A stretch of DNA of 64,000 nt, taken from NCBI GenBank assembly GCA_042219835.1, contig JBHJMN010000007.1, forward strand, positions 114,739 to 178,738. Reading direction: 5' to 3'. Source of the DNA: Paenibacillus_G elgii_A. Its GTDB lineage: Bacteria > Bacillota > Bacilli > Paenibacillales > NBRC-103111. Of the stretch, positions 50,076 to 60,500 are shown piece after piece. Under the pieces are notes generated by a model that ran no database searches, was not told where the DNA came from, and was given only the letters and a program-made list of their open reading frames with translations. Each line of letters begins with the position of its first letter. Within the stretch, counting starts at the first letter, position 1. The translations under genes and the position numbers were made by a program.

Positions 50076-51088
50076 ATGGCACGCGTTTTACTGATCAACG
50101 GAGGTTCCGAAGGACATATCAATCCAACCCTCGGTGTGGTTCAAGAACTTATCCGTCGTGGCGAAAAGGTAGTTTACTTTGTAGCGGAACAATTTCGCGA
50201 CTCGATGTTTGGCTGTGGGCGTTTGCTTGCGCAAATACTTGACCTGCCGGCAATCAACTCTTGCACGAGTTTTGCATTTCAACAAAGCAGCTTTGACCGT
50301 CTGCAAGATCGCCTCTCGCACCATTTCCCGGCGCACGTGAATGAACGTGCACAACAAGAGTTTCAACAGCTGGTCAGTAACATGCAAGCGAATTACAATG
50401 TGCAAGCGGGCTCCGCCTACGAGGTTTTCTGCAATCCCGCGCCATTGACCATCGTCTATACGTCGAAACACTTCCAACCCGATGGGGAAAGCTTCGACGA
50501 GACGTACAAGTTTGTTGGACCGTCTATCGTGCCGCGCTCACAGGGTCAATTTAATTTCTCTCTTATGGACACGGACCACCTGATTTACATATCACTCGGA
50601 ACCGTTTTCAATCAAGCCGTGGATTTTTATAAACTCTGTTTTGCGGCGTTCGCCGAAACGAAGTGCACTGTGATTCTATCCGTCGGCAGACAAACCCGGA
50701 TGCAGAATTGGGCGACATTCCTGCGAATTTCATCGTTCGCGACCACGTACCGCAGCTCGAAGTATTGCAACGCGCTAAATTGTTTATCACACACGGCGGC
50801 ATGAACAGCATCAGCGAAGCCCTTTATTATGGCGTGCCGCTGATTGTACTTCCCCAAAGCGCCGACCAGCCTGTTGTGGCGCGGCGCGTGGCTGAAATCG
50901 GTGCAGGCATCCACCTGAAGCAGGAAAGCCTTACCGCAGGAGAGCTCAGAGAGGCGGAACGCGTACTCAAGGATGTTTCAATCCGAAAGGTATGCGTTGA
51001 ACTTGGTGATTCGTTCCGAGCTGCGGGCGGGTATCATCGGGCTGTCGAGGAGATCTTCGCGTATAAACGAAGTCTAGGCGTTAAGTGA
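50076..51088 (+). pseudogene. MGT-family UDP-glycosyltransferase, broken
   Basis: The N-terminal part (VLLINGGSEGHINPTLGVVQ) and C-terminal part (LFITHGGMNSISEALYYGVP, the UDP-sugar-binding signature) belong to macrolide glycosyltransferases such as YjiC. Two lesions are visible: about 80 residues seem to be missing between VVYFVAEQFR and DSMFGCGRLLAQILDLPA, and a one-base frameshift near 50690 separates SVGRQT from NPDAELGDIPANF. Intact members have about 390-400 residues. AAGGTG sets the ATG at 50076. Probably non-functional, perhaps an acquired gene. Confidence 0.8.
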
Positions 51089-51112
51089 CGTAAAGATATC
51101 ATGTCGGATAAG

Positions 51113-51141
51113 CAAAAAAACCGCCCCTGTCGGGACGGTAT
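51113..51141 (-). terminator. Terminator of the universal stress protein gene
   Basis: ACCGTCCC and GGGGCGGT pair on the minus strand, followed by TTTTTTTGC. Confidence 0.75.
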
Positions 51142-51160
51142 GGTACGTAAGCACTATGGT

Positions 51161-51586
51161 TTATTTCACAATCAGTACGGGAACCTTAGCCTGCTGCACG
51201 ACGTTATGGCTGACGCTTCCGAGAAAGAACTCGCGGATTTTTCCAAGTCCCCGGCTTCCCATGACGATCAGATCGCACCCGATTTCTTCCGCATGCGCGA
51301 GGATGGTATAAGCCGGCTGCCCCCGGGTCAGCGTAAATTTCACGTTTAGTGTCGACGGGATCAGCGACTTGGCTTCTTGGATCGTCGCTTCGGCAGCTTC
51401 GATGTAATTAATGTTAACAGCATACTCGCTTCCGACAAAAGTAGGAACAGCGTACACATGAATAATTTCGAGCCGCGGAGGATGTAGGCTGTGAGATTGT
51501 TCCTGGACCAATTCGACCGCACGTTTCAAGGCTTTCTTCGATAAATTCGAACCGTCATAGGCAACAAGGATTTTAGAAAATAACAT
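51161..51586 (-). CDS. Universal stress protein (UspA family)
   Basis: 141 residues, one Usp domain. FSKILVAYDGSNLSKKALKR at the start and the nucleotide-binding GSRGLGKIREFFLGSVS (G-x2-G-x9-GS) near the end indicate the ATP-binding class. Such proteins help survival in stress or stationary phase. GAGGTG is six bases before the ATG at 51586. Confidence 0.9.
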   Translation of the reverse strand: MLFSKILVAYDGSNLSKKALKRAVELVQEQSHSLHPPRLEIIHVYAVPTFVGSEYAVNINYIEAAEATIQEAKSLIPSTLNVKFTLTRGQPAYTILAHAEEIGCDLIVMGSRGLGKIREFFLGSVSHNVVQQAKVPVLIVK

Positions 51587-51682
51587 CATCCTCACCTCAT
51601 TTGCGGTATAGTGGGTTGCGATTTCATTATACCACAAACGACCGCTTACATGACGGAAAATTCAGAAAATTTTCAACGAAGT

Positions 51683-52009
51683 TTAAGACTCCGCATTCAT
51701 ATTATAAAAGTTCGAGAGGACGGTTACTATACCGAGCGCCAGAATGAAAAGGGTCATCCCCAGACCGAATGAGAATACGAAGGGCACCATCATAAACCAA
51801 ACGCCCGCTAAAAACGCTATCCAATGCTGCCACGAACCCCAGCCCGTTTTGCCCAATGCCAGCAGCGAAAAGGCGAATTCAACGAAGCCGGCGGCCATCA
51901 TGCTCCACTGAGCTCCGGAATGGCCGGAAAAACCGAAAATCCACGGAGCGCCTACGAACCAAAGACCAATCAGCGCAGCCAGCAGGTTGCGAATCGCATT
52001 TTTCGTCAT
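51683..52009 (-). CDS. SPW-repeat membrane protein
   Basis: 108 residues with four hydrophobic helices and two SPW-like repeats, GLWFVGAPWIFGFSGHSGAQ and GVWFMMVPFVFSFG. Function unknown. AAGGAGGGG precedes the ATG. It sits next to the universal stress protein, on the same strand, 96 bp upstream of it. Confidence 0.8.
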   Translation of the reverse strand: MTKNAIRNLLAALIGLWFVGAPWIFGFSGHSGAQWSMMAAGFVEFAFSLLALGKTGWGSWQHWIAFLAGVWFMMVPFVFSFGLGMTLFILALGIVTVLSNFYNMNAES

Positions 52010-52159
52010 GCCTACCCCTCCTTGAAATGGAACGCCGTTCTATGTTAACTATATGCAACCGATTTCAAAAGGTGTTGGATTTCCGCTAATTATTGTAAAA
52101 AATGTGAGAAGCGTGGAGGGGAGGCGGAGTATCGTGGTGAAGCATTCGGCACGCGAAAC

Positions 52160-52203
52160 ATAGAAAAAGGCCCCCGTCATCGGCTTGAGCCGGAGGGAGG
52201 CCG
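52160..52203 (-). terminator. Terminator of the DUF1054 gene
   Basis: GGCCTCC and GGGGGCC pair on the minus strand around an inner CGGCT/AGCCG stem, followed by TTTTT. Confidence 0.7.
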
Positions 52204-52212
52204 TGTCCATGC

Positions 52213-52839
52213 CTACTGCTTGGCCATTTTATACAAAGGCAGGGAGGAAATCATTGTTTCTTTGGCTAGTCGAAGGAAGGCTTGTCCGTCCGCCAGCACC
52301 GGATCGCCGGCAGGAATGTTGCGGCCGACCAGCAGCTCGGCCTTCTTCACGTCGCGAAAACGACGGAACGCTTGCTCGAATTGGCTGTCATCCAAGTCCC
52401 GCACCGGTAGCGCGTCTTTTTGCATATGATCGAGCGAAAGCACGAAATCTTCGGGCAGAACGGAGCGGACCTCCGGCAGGCGGTCCAAATACGTTTGGGC
52501 AATCGCCTGCTTATTCGGCAGCTCGTAGATCAGGGCGAGCCAAATGAACACCCGGTCGTCGAATAATCCGATCTGAAAATGGGGGAGCTGCTTGTAGCCG
52601 CGCTTGCTGCTTGAGAACGACATCCACGTGTCGACGGGCGGGTTCACCTTGCGGCGCGCATGTTTGGCGACGTGTAAAAACAGCTCTTCTCCCGCCTCCA
52701 CCGCAATCTCATCCAGCAGCTCGCCGCTGATGGCCCCGAACTTGGGCTGAATGCGCGAGCGGATCGCTTCCATCCGTCCCTCCAGGCCTTCTATCGTAAA
52801 GGTTTCGAAATCCGTTTCGGTAAAGCCGGTAAACTGCAT
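52213..52839 (-). CDS. yktB: DUF1054 family protein (YktB)
   Basis: 208 residues, full length. FTGFTETDFETFTIEGLEGR at the N-terminus, HVAKHARRKVNPPVDTWMSF and SSKRGYKQLPHFQIGLFDD are YktB signatures. Bacillus YktB structures show a compact alpha/beta fold of unknown function. AAGGAG is nine bases before the ATG. Confidence 0.9.
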   Translation of the reverse strand: MQFTGFTETDFETFTIEGLEGRMEAIRSRIQPKFGAISGELLDEIAVEAGEELFLHVAKHARRKVNPPVDTWMSFSSSKRGYKQLPHFQIGLFDDRVFIWLALIYELPNKQAIAQTYLDRLPEVRSVLPEDFVLSLDHMQKDALPVRDLDDSQFEQAFRRFRDVKKAELLVGRNIPAGDPVLADGQAFLRLAKETMISSLPLYKMAKQ

Positions 52840-53311
52840 GATTGAAGACTCCTTTTTTTTAAGATTTAAAGAAAATTTCTTATATCAATGACAACAATAT
52901 AGCATAAAATGGGACGTTCGGGCACACGTTGGACGACTGACGATATTTTTTAATCAGCAGGTCAAAGCTTTTTTGCGTTAAAAATTATGAAGTATTTGAA
53001 AACATGCGCTCCGAGCCTGTCAGCTGTATACGAAAAAAACAGATGCTCCATGGACCGCGTTTTCTTTCTTGGCCGCAAGGCGCCTTGATAATCTACACTT
53101 TTTGTCATTGATCGACAAAATATTAGCACGTGGATGTCGATTCTTCTGAATTGAATTTGTTAAGCGTTTGTAAAAATGTCTAAATATTGAACAAAAGTTT
53201 ATAATTGATTACAAAATGGGACTTTACTACCATGTTAAACGACCCTAAAAATTGTATATAATTAGCAAGTGTTGGTTATTTTGTAATCACATAGAAGGGG
53301 GTGACGACCGG
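52840..53311. other. AT-rich regulatory region upstream of the peptide synthetase locus
   Basis: 472 bp without a convincing gene. It has TATAAT at 53200-53205 and again at 53257-53262, neither with a good -35, and the left arm of a 12-bp inverted repeat. Confidence 0.4.
53206..53289 (+). promoter_or_regulatory. 12-bp perfect inverted repeat flanking a candidate promoter
   Basis: TGATTACAAAAT (53206-53217) and ATTTTGTAATCA (53278-53289) are exact complements 60 bp apart, with TATAAT at 53257-53262 between. This could be a pair of operator half-sites bridged by a looping regulator, or the base of an RNA stem. Confidence 0.5.
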
Positions 53312-53401
53312 ATGTTCTCACGAAGGCCTTCTTGGATTTTGAATGCCGATGCAAGCTCTCGCACACAACGAAAGAAGCCGCAAAACATTTGCCCTTCGTA
53401 A
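53312..53401 (+). CDS. Putative leader peptide, 29 residues
   Basis: A short ORF with an unusually strong ribosome binding site (GAAGGGGGTGA, eight bases before the ATG). The product MFSRRPSWILNADASSRTQR...NICPS has Arg/Ser enrichment and no signal peptide. It lies 380 bp before the aminotransferase gene in a long untranslated leader, a typical place for an attenuation peptide; no amino acid run that would mark classic attenuation was seen. Confidence 0.45.
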   Translation: MFSRRPSWILNADASSRTQRKKPQNICPS

Positions 53402-53784
53402 GCTCCGGGCAGAAAAAAGCTTCAAAAAATGAGAGACTGGCTGCCTAAAGACAGCCTGCTCCATCTCAAGCATCTTGTTCAACCCACATTCTGTTCATCG
53501 CATCAGGAAACCGCACCCTCATCCTTCCTGCACACAAAACTTACTCCTTAGTCTACCGGACGACCCGTTTTCAGAACAAGCTCCGAATGTACAGGGAACA
53601 CCTGTAAGGGAGTTTGCAGCATGACAAGACGATAAATGATCCAGGTTCCGCCCTTGTTGCAGGCAATATTGCCATATGCCTGAGGCTTTAAAAAGAGGAT
53701 GCGAACAGAAAAACAACGCCGCGGAGGTAAGCCCCTAACTAACTTTCATAACGGATTAAATCATACCTGAGGAGAGATTATGAT
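53402..53784 (+). other. Long leader of the aminotransferase gene
   Basis: 383 bp with several small hairpins: GGCTG/CAGCC near 53441, ACAGG/CCTGT near 53600 and CAGGCA/TGCCTG near 53660-53684. No known riboswitch class was recognised. Confidence 0.4.
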
Positions 53785-55071
53785 ATGACAGTGAACACAT
53801 TTGAAGCCTTGGAATCCAATGTTAGATCTTATTGCCGGTCGTTCCCGGACGTTTTTGTACGTGCCAAAGGCTCCGTCCTATACGCACAGTCCGGAAAGTC
53901 GTATATCGATTTTTTTGCTGGCGCAGGCGCTTTGAATTATGGACACAACAACGACTATATTAAAGACCGGCTCATCAGCTATTTGCAATCGGACGGCATC
54001 AGCCACGGCTTGGACATGTACACTTCGGCCAAGGAAACGTTCCTGCAGACGTTCTCAGACAAGATCCTCAAGCCACGCGGTCTGAACCACAAGGTTCAAT
54101 TTTGCGGTCCGACGGGAACCAACGCGGTAGAGGCGGCCTTCAAGCTGGCGAGAAAAGTCAAGGGCCGGACGGGCATATTTGCCTTCATCGGCGCGTTTCA
54201 TGGCATGTCGCTTGGCAGCTTGGCCGCCACCAGCAGCCTGTATCACCGCGAAGCGGGTGGAGTTCCGCTGCACGACGTGACCTTCATGCCGTTCCCGGCA
54301 GGCTTTATCGACGGATTGGACACGATCGGATACATGGAGGCGATTCTGACGGACGACCATTCGGGTATCGCTAAACCGGCGGCGATCATCCTCGAAACGA
54401 TCCAGGCGGAAGGCGGTCTGAACGAAGCACCGATCGAATGGCTCCGCCAGCTGCGCGATTTGTGCGACCGTCACGACATTTTGCTCATTTGCGACGAAAT
54501 CCAAGTCGGATGCGGCCGGACGGGCCCGTTCTTCTCCTTCGAGTGCGCAGGCATCGTTCCCGATCTGGTCGTGCTTTCCAAATCGATCAGCGGTTACGGG
54601 CTGCCGATGTCCTTGCTGCTGCTGAAGCCGGAGCTCGACGTCTGGAAGCCGGCGGAGCACAACGGCACATTCCGGGGGAACCAGCTTGCCTTCGTCGGCG
54701 CTACGGCTGCTCTCGAATTCCGCGAACAGACCGGCTTGGAGGCGGAAACGGAACGCAAAGCGAAGTTCATCGAGCAATTTTTAAAGGAGCAAATTTTGCC
54801 GATCGACCCGCGTTTCACCGTAAGAGGCAGAGGGCTCATCTGGGGAATCGACACGTCGGGCAGCGGGGATGAGACGCTCTCCAAAGCGATTGCCTCGCGC
54901 TGCTATGAGCTCGGGCTTATCATCGAGCGGGCAGGACGTAACGATGCGGTCGTCAAGCTGATGCCTGCGCTCACGATTCCGATGGAGGAGCTTGCCAAGG
55001 GCTGCGAGATTCTGAAACAGGCCGTTATAGAATGCTGCGCGTCGAACTTGCTTCAACCGGAATTGGTCTGA
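53785..55071 (+). CDS. Diaminobutyrate-2-oxoglutarate aminotransferase (EctB-like)
   Basis: 428 residues, a class III PLP aminotransferase. YIDFFAGAGALNYGHNN, QFCGPTGTNAVEAAFKLARK, CDEIQVGCGRTGPFF (Asp under PLP) and the Lys in VLSKSISGYGLPMSL (near 265) match EctB and PvdH, which transfer an amino group from glutamate to aspartate semialdehyde giving L-2,4-diaminobutyrate. ectA and ectC are not adjacent, so this is not an ectoine locus; beside an NRPS, as in polymyxin-type clusters, it supplies Dab. GAGGAGAG precedes the ATG. Confidence 0.88.
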   Translation: MTVNTFEALESNVRSYCRSFPDVFVRAKGSVLYAQSGKSYIDFFAGAGALNYGHNNDYIKDRLISYLQSDGISHGLDMYTSAKETFLQTFSDKILKPRGLNHKVQFCGPTGTNAVEAAFKLARKVKGRTGIFAFIGAFHGMSLGSLAATSSLYHREAGGVPLHDVTFMPFPAGFIDGLDTIGYMEAILTDDHSGIAKPAAIILETIQAEGGLNEAPIEWLRQLRDLCDRHDILLICDEIQVGCGRTGPFFSFECAGIVPDLVVLSKSISGYGLPMSLLLLKPELDVWKPAEHNGTFRGNQLAFVGATAALEFREQTGLEAETERKAKFIEQFLKEQILPIDPRFTVRGRGLIWGIDTSGSGDETLSKAIASRCYELGLIIERAGRNDAVVKLMPALTIPMEELAKGCEILKQAVIECCASNLLQPELV

Positions 55072-55142
55072 AGTTCGGCCGGCGGGTGATGGAGTGGCGA
55101 AATCATATTCGGTTCACCATTTTATTGGGGGAGTGAATAATA

Positions 55143-56708
55143 TTGATGAAAAAAAGAGTTCTGACGTTGCTGTTGTCATGCCTGCTGTTATGGGCTGTCG
55201 TTGCAGCGCCTGCTTCTGCTGCCGCACCCGAGCCTAACTTATCTGGCGTTCCCGGAACTTGGGCGCCCGGCGCTACACCGAGCAACCTGAATCCGAACTA
55301 CCCCGTCCTTCTGTTCGTACAAGGCTTCATATCTAACGCCGGAACGTGGTACAAAACGAACGATATGTACCAAGAGGCTTACAATAATGGGTATCAAACC
55401 GCTTTCGTCGAGCTGTACGATTCGGGAGGCCCGTCGAAAAACATGTGGGATAACGGCAAGCTGCTTGCCGATAAAATCGTGGAAATTTCCAAGGCGTTCC
55501 CAGGCAAGAAGCTCGTGATCGTCGCCCACAGCAAAGGCGGGGTCGATTCGCAAACGGCTCTCGTGCATTACGGCGCATATCCGTACGTTTCGCACCTCGT
55601 CACTTTAGGCAGCCCGCACCACGGATCGCAGCTCGCCGATTTGGCGTACTCCAACTGGGCGGAATGGCTGGTGGATCTGATCGGTTTGAAGACCGAGGGC
55701 ACCTACTCCTTGCAAACGTCTTACATGAAGCATTTCCGTTCGATTACCGATTCGCACGCCAACGCTTCGAAGAACAAGATTTACACGTTCGCCGGCGACG
55801 TCTGGTACGATTCTAATCCGATTTTCCTCGCCGGCGGGCTGTATTTATCGATATTCGGTTCGAACGACGGTGTCGTGACGGTCAGCAGCGCCCATCATCC
55901 CAAGGGCTCCATGGTGAAGATCGGACCGTGGGACCACAAGATGATTCATAACGGCACGCCGATGTTCCCGCTGATCAAGCCTTATTTGACGGTCCCAGCC
56001 GGGCTCGCGGCAGAAGCGGAAGGCAGCAGACAAAGTGTGGCTCAGGAAGCGAATCCGCTTGAATGGGCTCAACCCGGCAGCACGTTGATCCGTGGAGGCA
56101 AGCATGAAAGCACAGCCGCTGAGCGTTTTCTCGTGGAGAACGACGTACGGAGCATCACGTTTGATTGGATTGCCGATCAACCGGCCGACCGCCTGGAATT
56201 GATTGCGCCGAACGGCGAGATAAGAACGGTCGACGTCAAGGTCGAGCAGGATCAGGAGCTGTTCAAAAGCGCTTGGCATCATACTGCGGTCGTTGCCAAG
56301 CCGGAACAGGGCGAGTGGACGCTGCAGGCGCAATCCAAAAAGCCCGGTGCGCATCTGTTGACGGTTCAATACGATTCGGCGCTTTCCGATTCGCTCAAAT
56401 TGACGACCGAAGACAAGCAGAAATTCCTTGTAGAAACCGACGGCAACGAACTACCCTCCAACAAGCTGGACGTTCGTTACAATGTGAGATTTATCCCTGA
56501 GCAAGGCAATCCGGGCAAAAAGCAAATTCAACCGTTGAAACAACAAGCGGAGGCAGGTGCGAATAACGAATTGGATCTGACGGCGGCTCAGGAGCCGGGC
56601 GTCTACCAAACGTCCGTCGAAGTTCAGGGTGTGACGGCGCAAGGCGTTCCGTTCGAAAGATCCCTGCTCCGCTCGGTCTATGTCGATAAACAGGGGGGAA
56701 GGCACTAA
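55143..56708 (+). CDS. Secreted lipase-like alpha/beta hydrolase
   Basis: About 521 residues. Signal peptide TLLLSCLLLWAVVAAPASAA, then an alpha/beta hydrolase: PNYPVLLFVQGFISNAGTWY (oxyanion strand), nucleophile Ser130 in VAHSKGGVD, LGSPHHGSQLADLAY, and later SNDGVV (acid) and the His of GPWDHKMIHNG. These match Staphylococcus/Bacillus family I.5-like lipases or esterases. A C-terminal beta domain of about 200 residues follows. Start TTG at 55143 has GGGGGAG nine bases upstream; ATG 55146 is possible. It sits inside the NRPS cluster, so it may cleave or protect against a lipopeptide. Substrate unproven. Confidence 0.85.
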   Translation: MMKKRVLTLLLSCLLLWAVVAAPASAAAPEPNLSGVPGTWAPGATPSNLNPNYPVLLFVQGFISNAGTWYKTNDMYQEAYNNGYQTAFVELYDSGGPSKNMWDNGKLLADKIVEISKAFPGKKLVIVAHSKGGVDSQTALVHYGAYPYVSHLVTLGSPHHGSQLADLAYSNWAEWLVDLIGLKTEGTYSLQTSYMKHFRSITDSHANASKNKIYTFAGDVWYDSNPIFLAGGLYLSIFGSNDGVVTVSSAHHPKGSMVKIGPWDHKMIHNGTPMFPLIKPYLTVPAGLAAEAEGSRQSVAQEANPLEWAQPGSTLIRGGKHESTAAERFLVENDVRSITFDWIADQPADRLELIAPNGEIRTVDVKVEQDQELFKSAWHHTAVVAKPEQGEWTLQAQSKKPGAHLLTVQYDSALSDSLKLTTEDKQKFLVETDGNELPSNKLDVRYNVRFIPEQGNPGKKQIQPLKQQAEAGANNELDLTAAQEPGVYQTSVEVQGVTAQGVPFERSLLRSVYVDKQGGRH

Positions 56709-56717
56709 CCGAAGCCT

Positions 56718-57428
56718 ATGACGATCGAAGTTTACGCGGTCCGGTTATCCGGGGAGCCCGAGGTCGGCATCGTGCAGCAGCTGTACGATTGCGTATCGGA
56801 AGAAAAGCAGGCGAAGGCCGCAAGACTGAAGCAGCCTGCGGACCGGTGCAGAACGTTGGCCGGGGAAGCGCTGGCCCGGTGGCTCATTGGGCAAAAATGG
56901 GGACTTCGCCCCCCGGATATCCGGTATATCCATAATGCTTACGGAAAGCCGTCTTTGGACGGTTTTCCGAATATTCATTTCAACGTATCCCACTCCGGCG
57001 AATGGGTCGTATGCGCCATCTCGGAGCAGCCGGTAGGCGTCGATATCGAACGGCAGCAGCATATCGATTTTTCGTGGTCCTATCATTATTTCGCTCCCGA
57101 AGAGGCAAACGATTTACAGCAGCGTCCGTTTGCGGAGAGGTTGCCTTATTTTTACGATCTGTGGACCTTGAAGGAAAGCTTCATTAAGCAAAGAGGGGTC
57201 GGACTTTCTCTTCCTTTGGACCGTTTTGCGGTCCGGGTCACATCGGAGGGCAATCCGGTCCTGCTGCATAGTCCGGATTTGAAAGAGTATTGGTTCAAGC
57301 AGTATCCTGTGGACGGTCCGTACAAGCTGGCCGTGTGCGGGCAGGAACGCGATTTTGCCGAAGAACTGACCATCCTGCCGTTCGACACGTTCGTGAAATC
57401 GCTAATGTCTGTACAACCCGTTTCGTAG
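56718..57428 (+). CDS. Sfp-type 4'-phosphopantetheinyl transferase
   Basis: 236 residues. HFNVSHSGEWVVCAI, GVDIER (near 108) and LWTLKESFIKQRGVGL (near 149) are the three conserved blocks of the Sfp/Gsp group. It attaches the 4'-phosphopantetheine arm of coenzyme A to the serine of peptidyl carrier domains, here presumably those of the NRPS that starts 123 bp downstream. The start is nine bases after the lipase stop. The ribosome binding site is weak. Also possibly active on other carriers. Confidence 0.92.
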   Translation: MTIEVYAVRLSGEPEVGIVQQLYDCVSEEKQAKAARLKQPADRCRTLAGEALARWLIGQKWGLRPPDIRYIHNAYGKPSLDGFPNIHFNVSHSGEWVVCAISEQPVGVDIERQQHIDFSWSYHYFAPEEANDLQQRPFAERLPYFYDLWTLKESFIKQRGVGLSLPLDRFAVRVTSEGNPVLLHSPDLKEYWFKQYPVDGPYKLAVCGQERDFAEELTILPFDTFVKSLMSVQPVS

Positions 57429-57550
57429 ACGTGCCATATGACGAGCTCTGCGGGCTGAATAAGCCCGCTTATGCTCTTGAGCAAATGGATTTTTCCAGTA
57501 CCTTGGGTTGCGGGCCTACCTTAGAATTCCTATGCCAGGAGAGTGTCGAT

Positions 57551-60500
57551 GTGAGCGAGAATAAAAATAAATTGTATGCTTTAACCCAGGCGCAGCGAAG
57601 AATTTGGAATATGGAAATGATGTATCCCAATACGACCGTCGGAACGATTGCAGGAACGTTATTCATAAGGGGTCACGTCCAATTCGATATTTTGATGCAG
57701 TCGGTTTATCAAATGATAAGAGAGTATGATGCTTTCCGTATCCGGATTGCTCCTTCCGAAGCCGAACCGATGCAATGGTTTGAAGAGGAATCGAACATCG
57801 TCCCCGAGTGCGATTATTTGGAAATGGGGAGCGCTGAGGAAGCGAAGGAATGGCTGGAGCGTTTTAATAGAATACCGATAAGCATTTTTGACGAGAAACT
57901 GTATCATTTTTGCGTCTTTAATATTAACAACGAAGAGCACTGGTTTAACATGAAAATCAACCACACGATTGCCGACGGCGTAGCATCGAACCTCATTTTC
58001 AACACGGTCATGCAAAACTATATGGATTTGCTGCATGGAACCGTGCAGGACCCGAAGGCCAAAAGCTCTTATCTTGATTATATTTATGCCGAACAGGAAT
58101 ACGAGAGGTCGGAACGTTACCAAAAAGATAAGGCCTACTGGTTGGATAAATTCAAATCGTTCTCGGAAATTACCGCCATCAAACCGAATACGCCTTACGC
58201 TATAAGCACGGAGGCCAGAAGAGCGAGCGTTCCCCTTACCCATAAACGTTACGAACAATTGAAGCAATTCAGCGAGCAGAATAACGTCAGCATATTTACT
58301 TTGTTTTTGGCATCCTTGTATATCCTTCTTCATAAAGTCACCGGAAATCAGGACCTGACGGTAGGCACGATTTATGCCAACCGGACGTCCAAGCAAGAAA
58401 AAGAAACGATCGGGATGTTTGTAAGCACCGTTGCGACGCGCATGCTGCTGGACCCGGATCAGAGCGCAGCATCTTTTCTGCATCATGTATCCAAAGAACA
58501 GAAGTCGACCCTCCGCCATCAGAAATATCCGTACAATCAGCTCATTCAGGATTTGAGAAAAGAAAACAAGCAGCACGATATTCCGGAATTGTTCCGGGTG
58601 GATATTGAATATTTGCAGCTTACCTGGTCCCACTACGATGACCTGAGCGTTCTGATAAACAGCCATCTTTGCGGACACGAAGTGGGGGATTTTGCCATTC
58701 ACGTGGTGGACATGGTTGATGACAGGCGGATTGAATTGAATTTCGATTACCGCATTCAGCTGTTCGAGGAAAATGAAATCTTGCGCATTGCCAAACAGAT
58801 GATTGCGATTATCGAACAAATGATACGGAACCCTCAGCAGACGGTGCGCGAGCTATCCATGCTGAGCGAAGAAGAGAAAATCAAAATATTAACCCAATTT
58901 AACCCGGCATTGCCCGAGGTTCCGAACAATAAGCCGTTCCACCGGTTGTTTGAGGGGCAGGCGGCGCGCAACCCGGAAACGGTAGCGGTCGTGTACGAGG
59001 ACAAGCAGTTGACGTACGGGGAGCTGAACGAGCGGGCGAACCGGCTCGCGGGCACGCTGCGCGAGGGTGGCATCGTCCGGGAGTCGATCGTCGGCATTTT
59101 AGCCGACCGTTCGGTGGACCTGCTGGTCGGCGTCATGGCGGTCTGGAAAGCAGGAGGCGCGTATGTGCCGCTCGATCCGGACTATCCGTCCGACCGCATC
59201 CGGTTCATGCTGGAGGATAGCGGGGCTACGGTGCTGCTGACGCAGACCCATCTGCAGGACCGCGCCCAAGCGTGGCTGGAGGAAGATTCGGCTTTGCAAA
59301 GCGTGCGCTGCCTCTGCCTCGACGACGAGCAGTCGTTCGGCGGAGACGGGGCGAACGGGCCTGACACGAGCGAGCCGCACGATCTGGCGTATGTGATCTA
59401 CACGTCAGGCACGACGGGGCGGCCGAAAGGCGTTATGATCGAGCACCGCAGCTTGGTGAACACGGCAGAGGCTTACCGCCGGGAGTACCGGCTGGATCAG
59501 TTCCCGGTGCGGCTGCTGCAATTGGCGAGTTTCTCCTTCGACGTGTTCGTCGGGGATATCGCCCGGACGCTGTACAACGGCGGAACGATGGTCATCTGCC
59601 CGAAAGACGACCGCATTGACCCGACCCGTTTATACGGCTGGATTCGCGACCGGCAGATTACGATCTTCGAATCGACGCCAGCGCTGATCGTGCCGTTCAT
59701 GGAGCACGTGGCGGAGCAGGGTCTGGACATGAGCTCGATGGAGCTGCTGATCACAAGCTCGGACAGCTGCAGCGTGGCGGATTATCGGCTGCTGCAGGAG
59801 CGCTACGGTTCTCAATTCCGAATCATCAACGCGTACGGGGTCACGGAAGCGGCGATCGATTCGAGCTTCTACGACGAGTCGCTGGACAAGCTGCCGGAGG
59901 CGGGGAACGTGCCGATCGGCAAAGCGTGGCTGAACGCCCGGTTCTATATCGTGGATGCGAAGTTGAACCCGGTACCGGTGGGGGTATTGGGCGAGCTATG
60001 CATCGGCGGGCCGGGCGTGGCCAGAGGGTATTTGAACCGCCCGGAGCTGAACGAAGAGAAGTTCGTGGACAGCCCGTTCATCCCCGGAGAGCGGCTGTAC
60101 CGCACGGGCGATCTGGCGCGCTGGACGGAAGACGGCAACGTGGATTTCATCGGCCGGATCGACTATCAGGTGAAAATTCGCGGTTACCGGATTGAACTGG
60201 GCGAGATTGAGTCGGCGATGCTCCGTTTCGCAGGGGTTCGTCAAGCTGTTGTGACGGATTGGACCGATGAGCGCGGCCAAAAATATTTGTGCGGCTACGC
60301 TGTTGCGGAGCAGGAGCTCAATCTGGACGAGCTGCAATCGTATTTGGATCAAACGCTGCCTTCGCATATGGTTCCGGCGCGTCTGGTACGTCTGGAGCAG
60401 CTGCCGCTTACGCCTAACGGCAAGGTCGACCGCAAAGCGCTGCCCGAACCGGAAGGGCACGTTCAAGCCGGAGCGAAATATGCGGCGCCCCGTACAGCGG

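Noticed and set aside
53519..53716. 65-codon minus-strand ORF in the NRPS leader
   Set aside because: No ribosome binding site and no coherent composition; the region is more likely untranslated leader.
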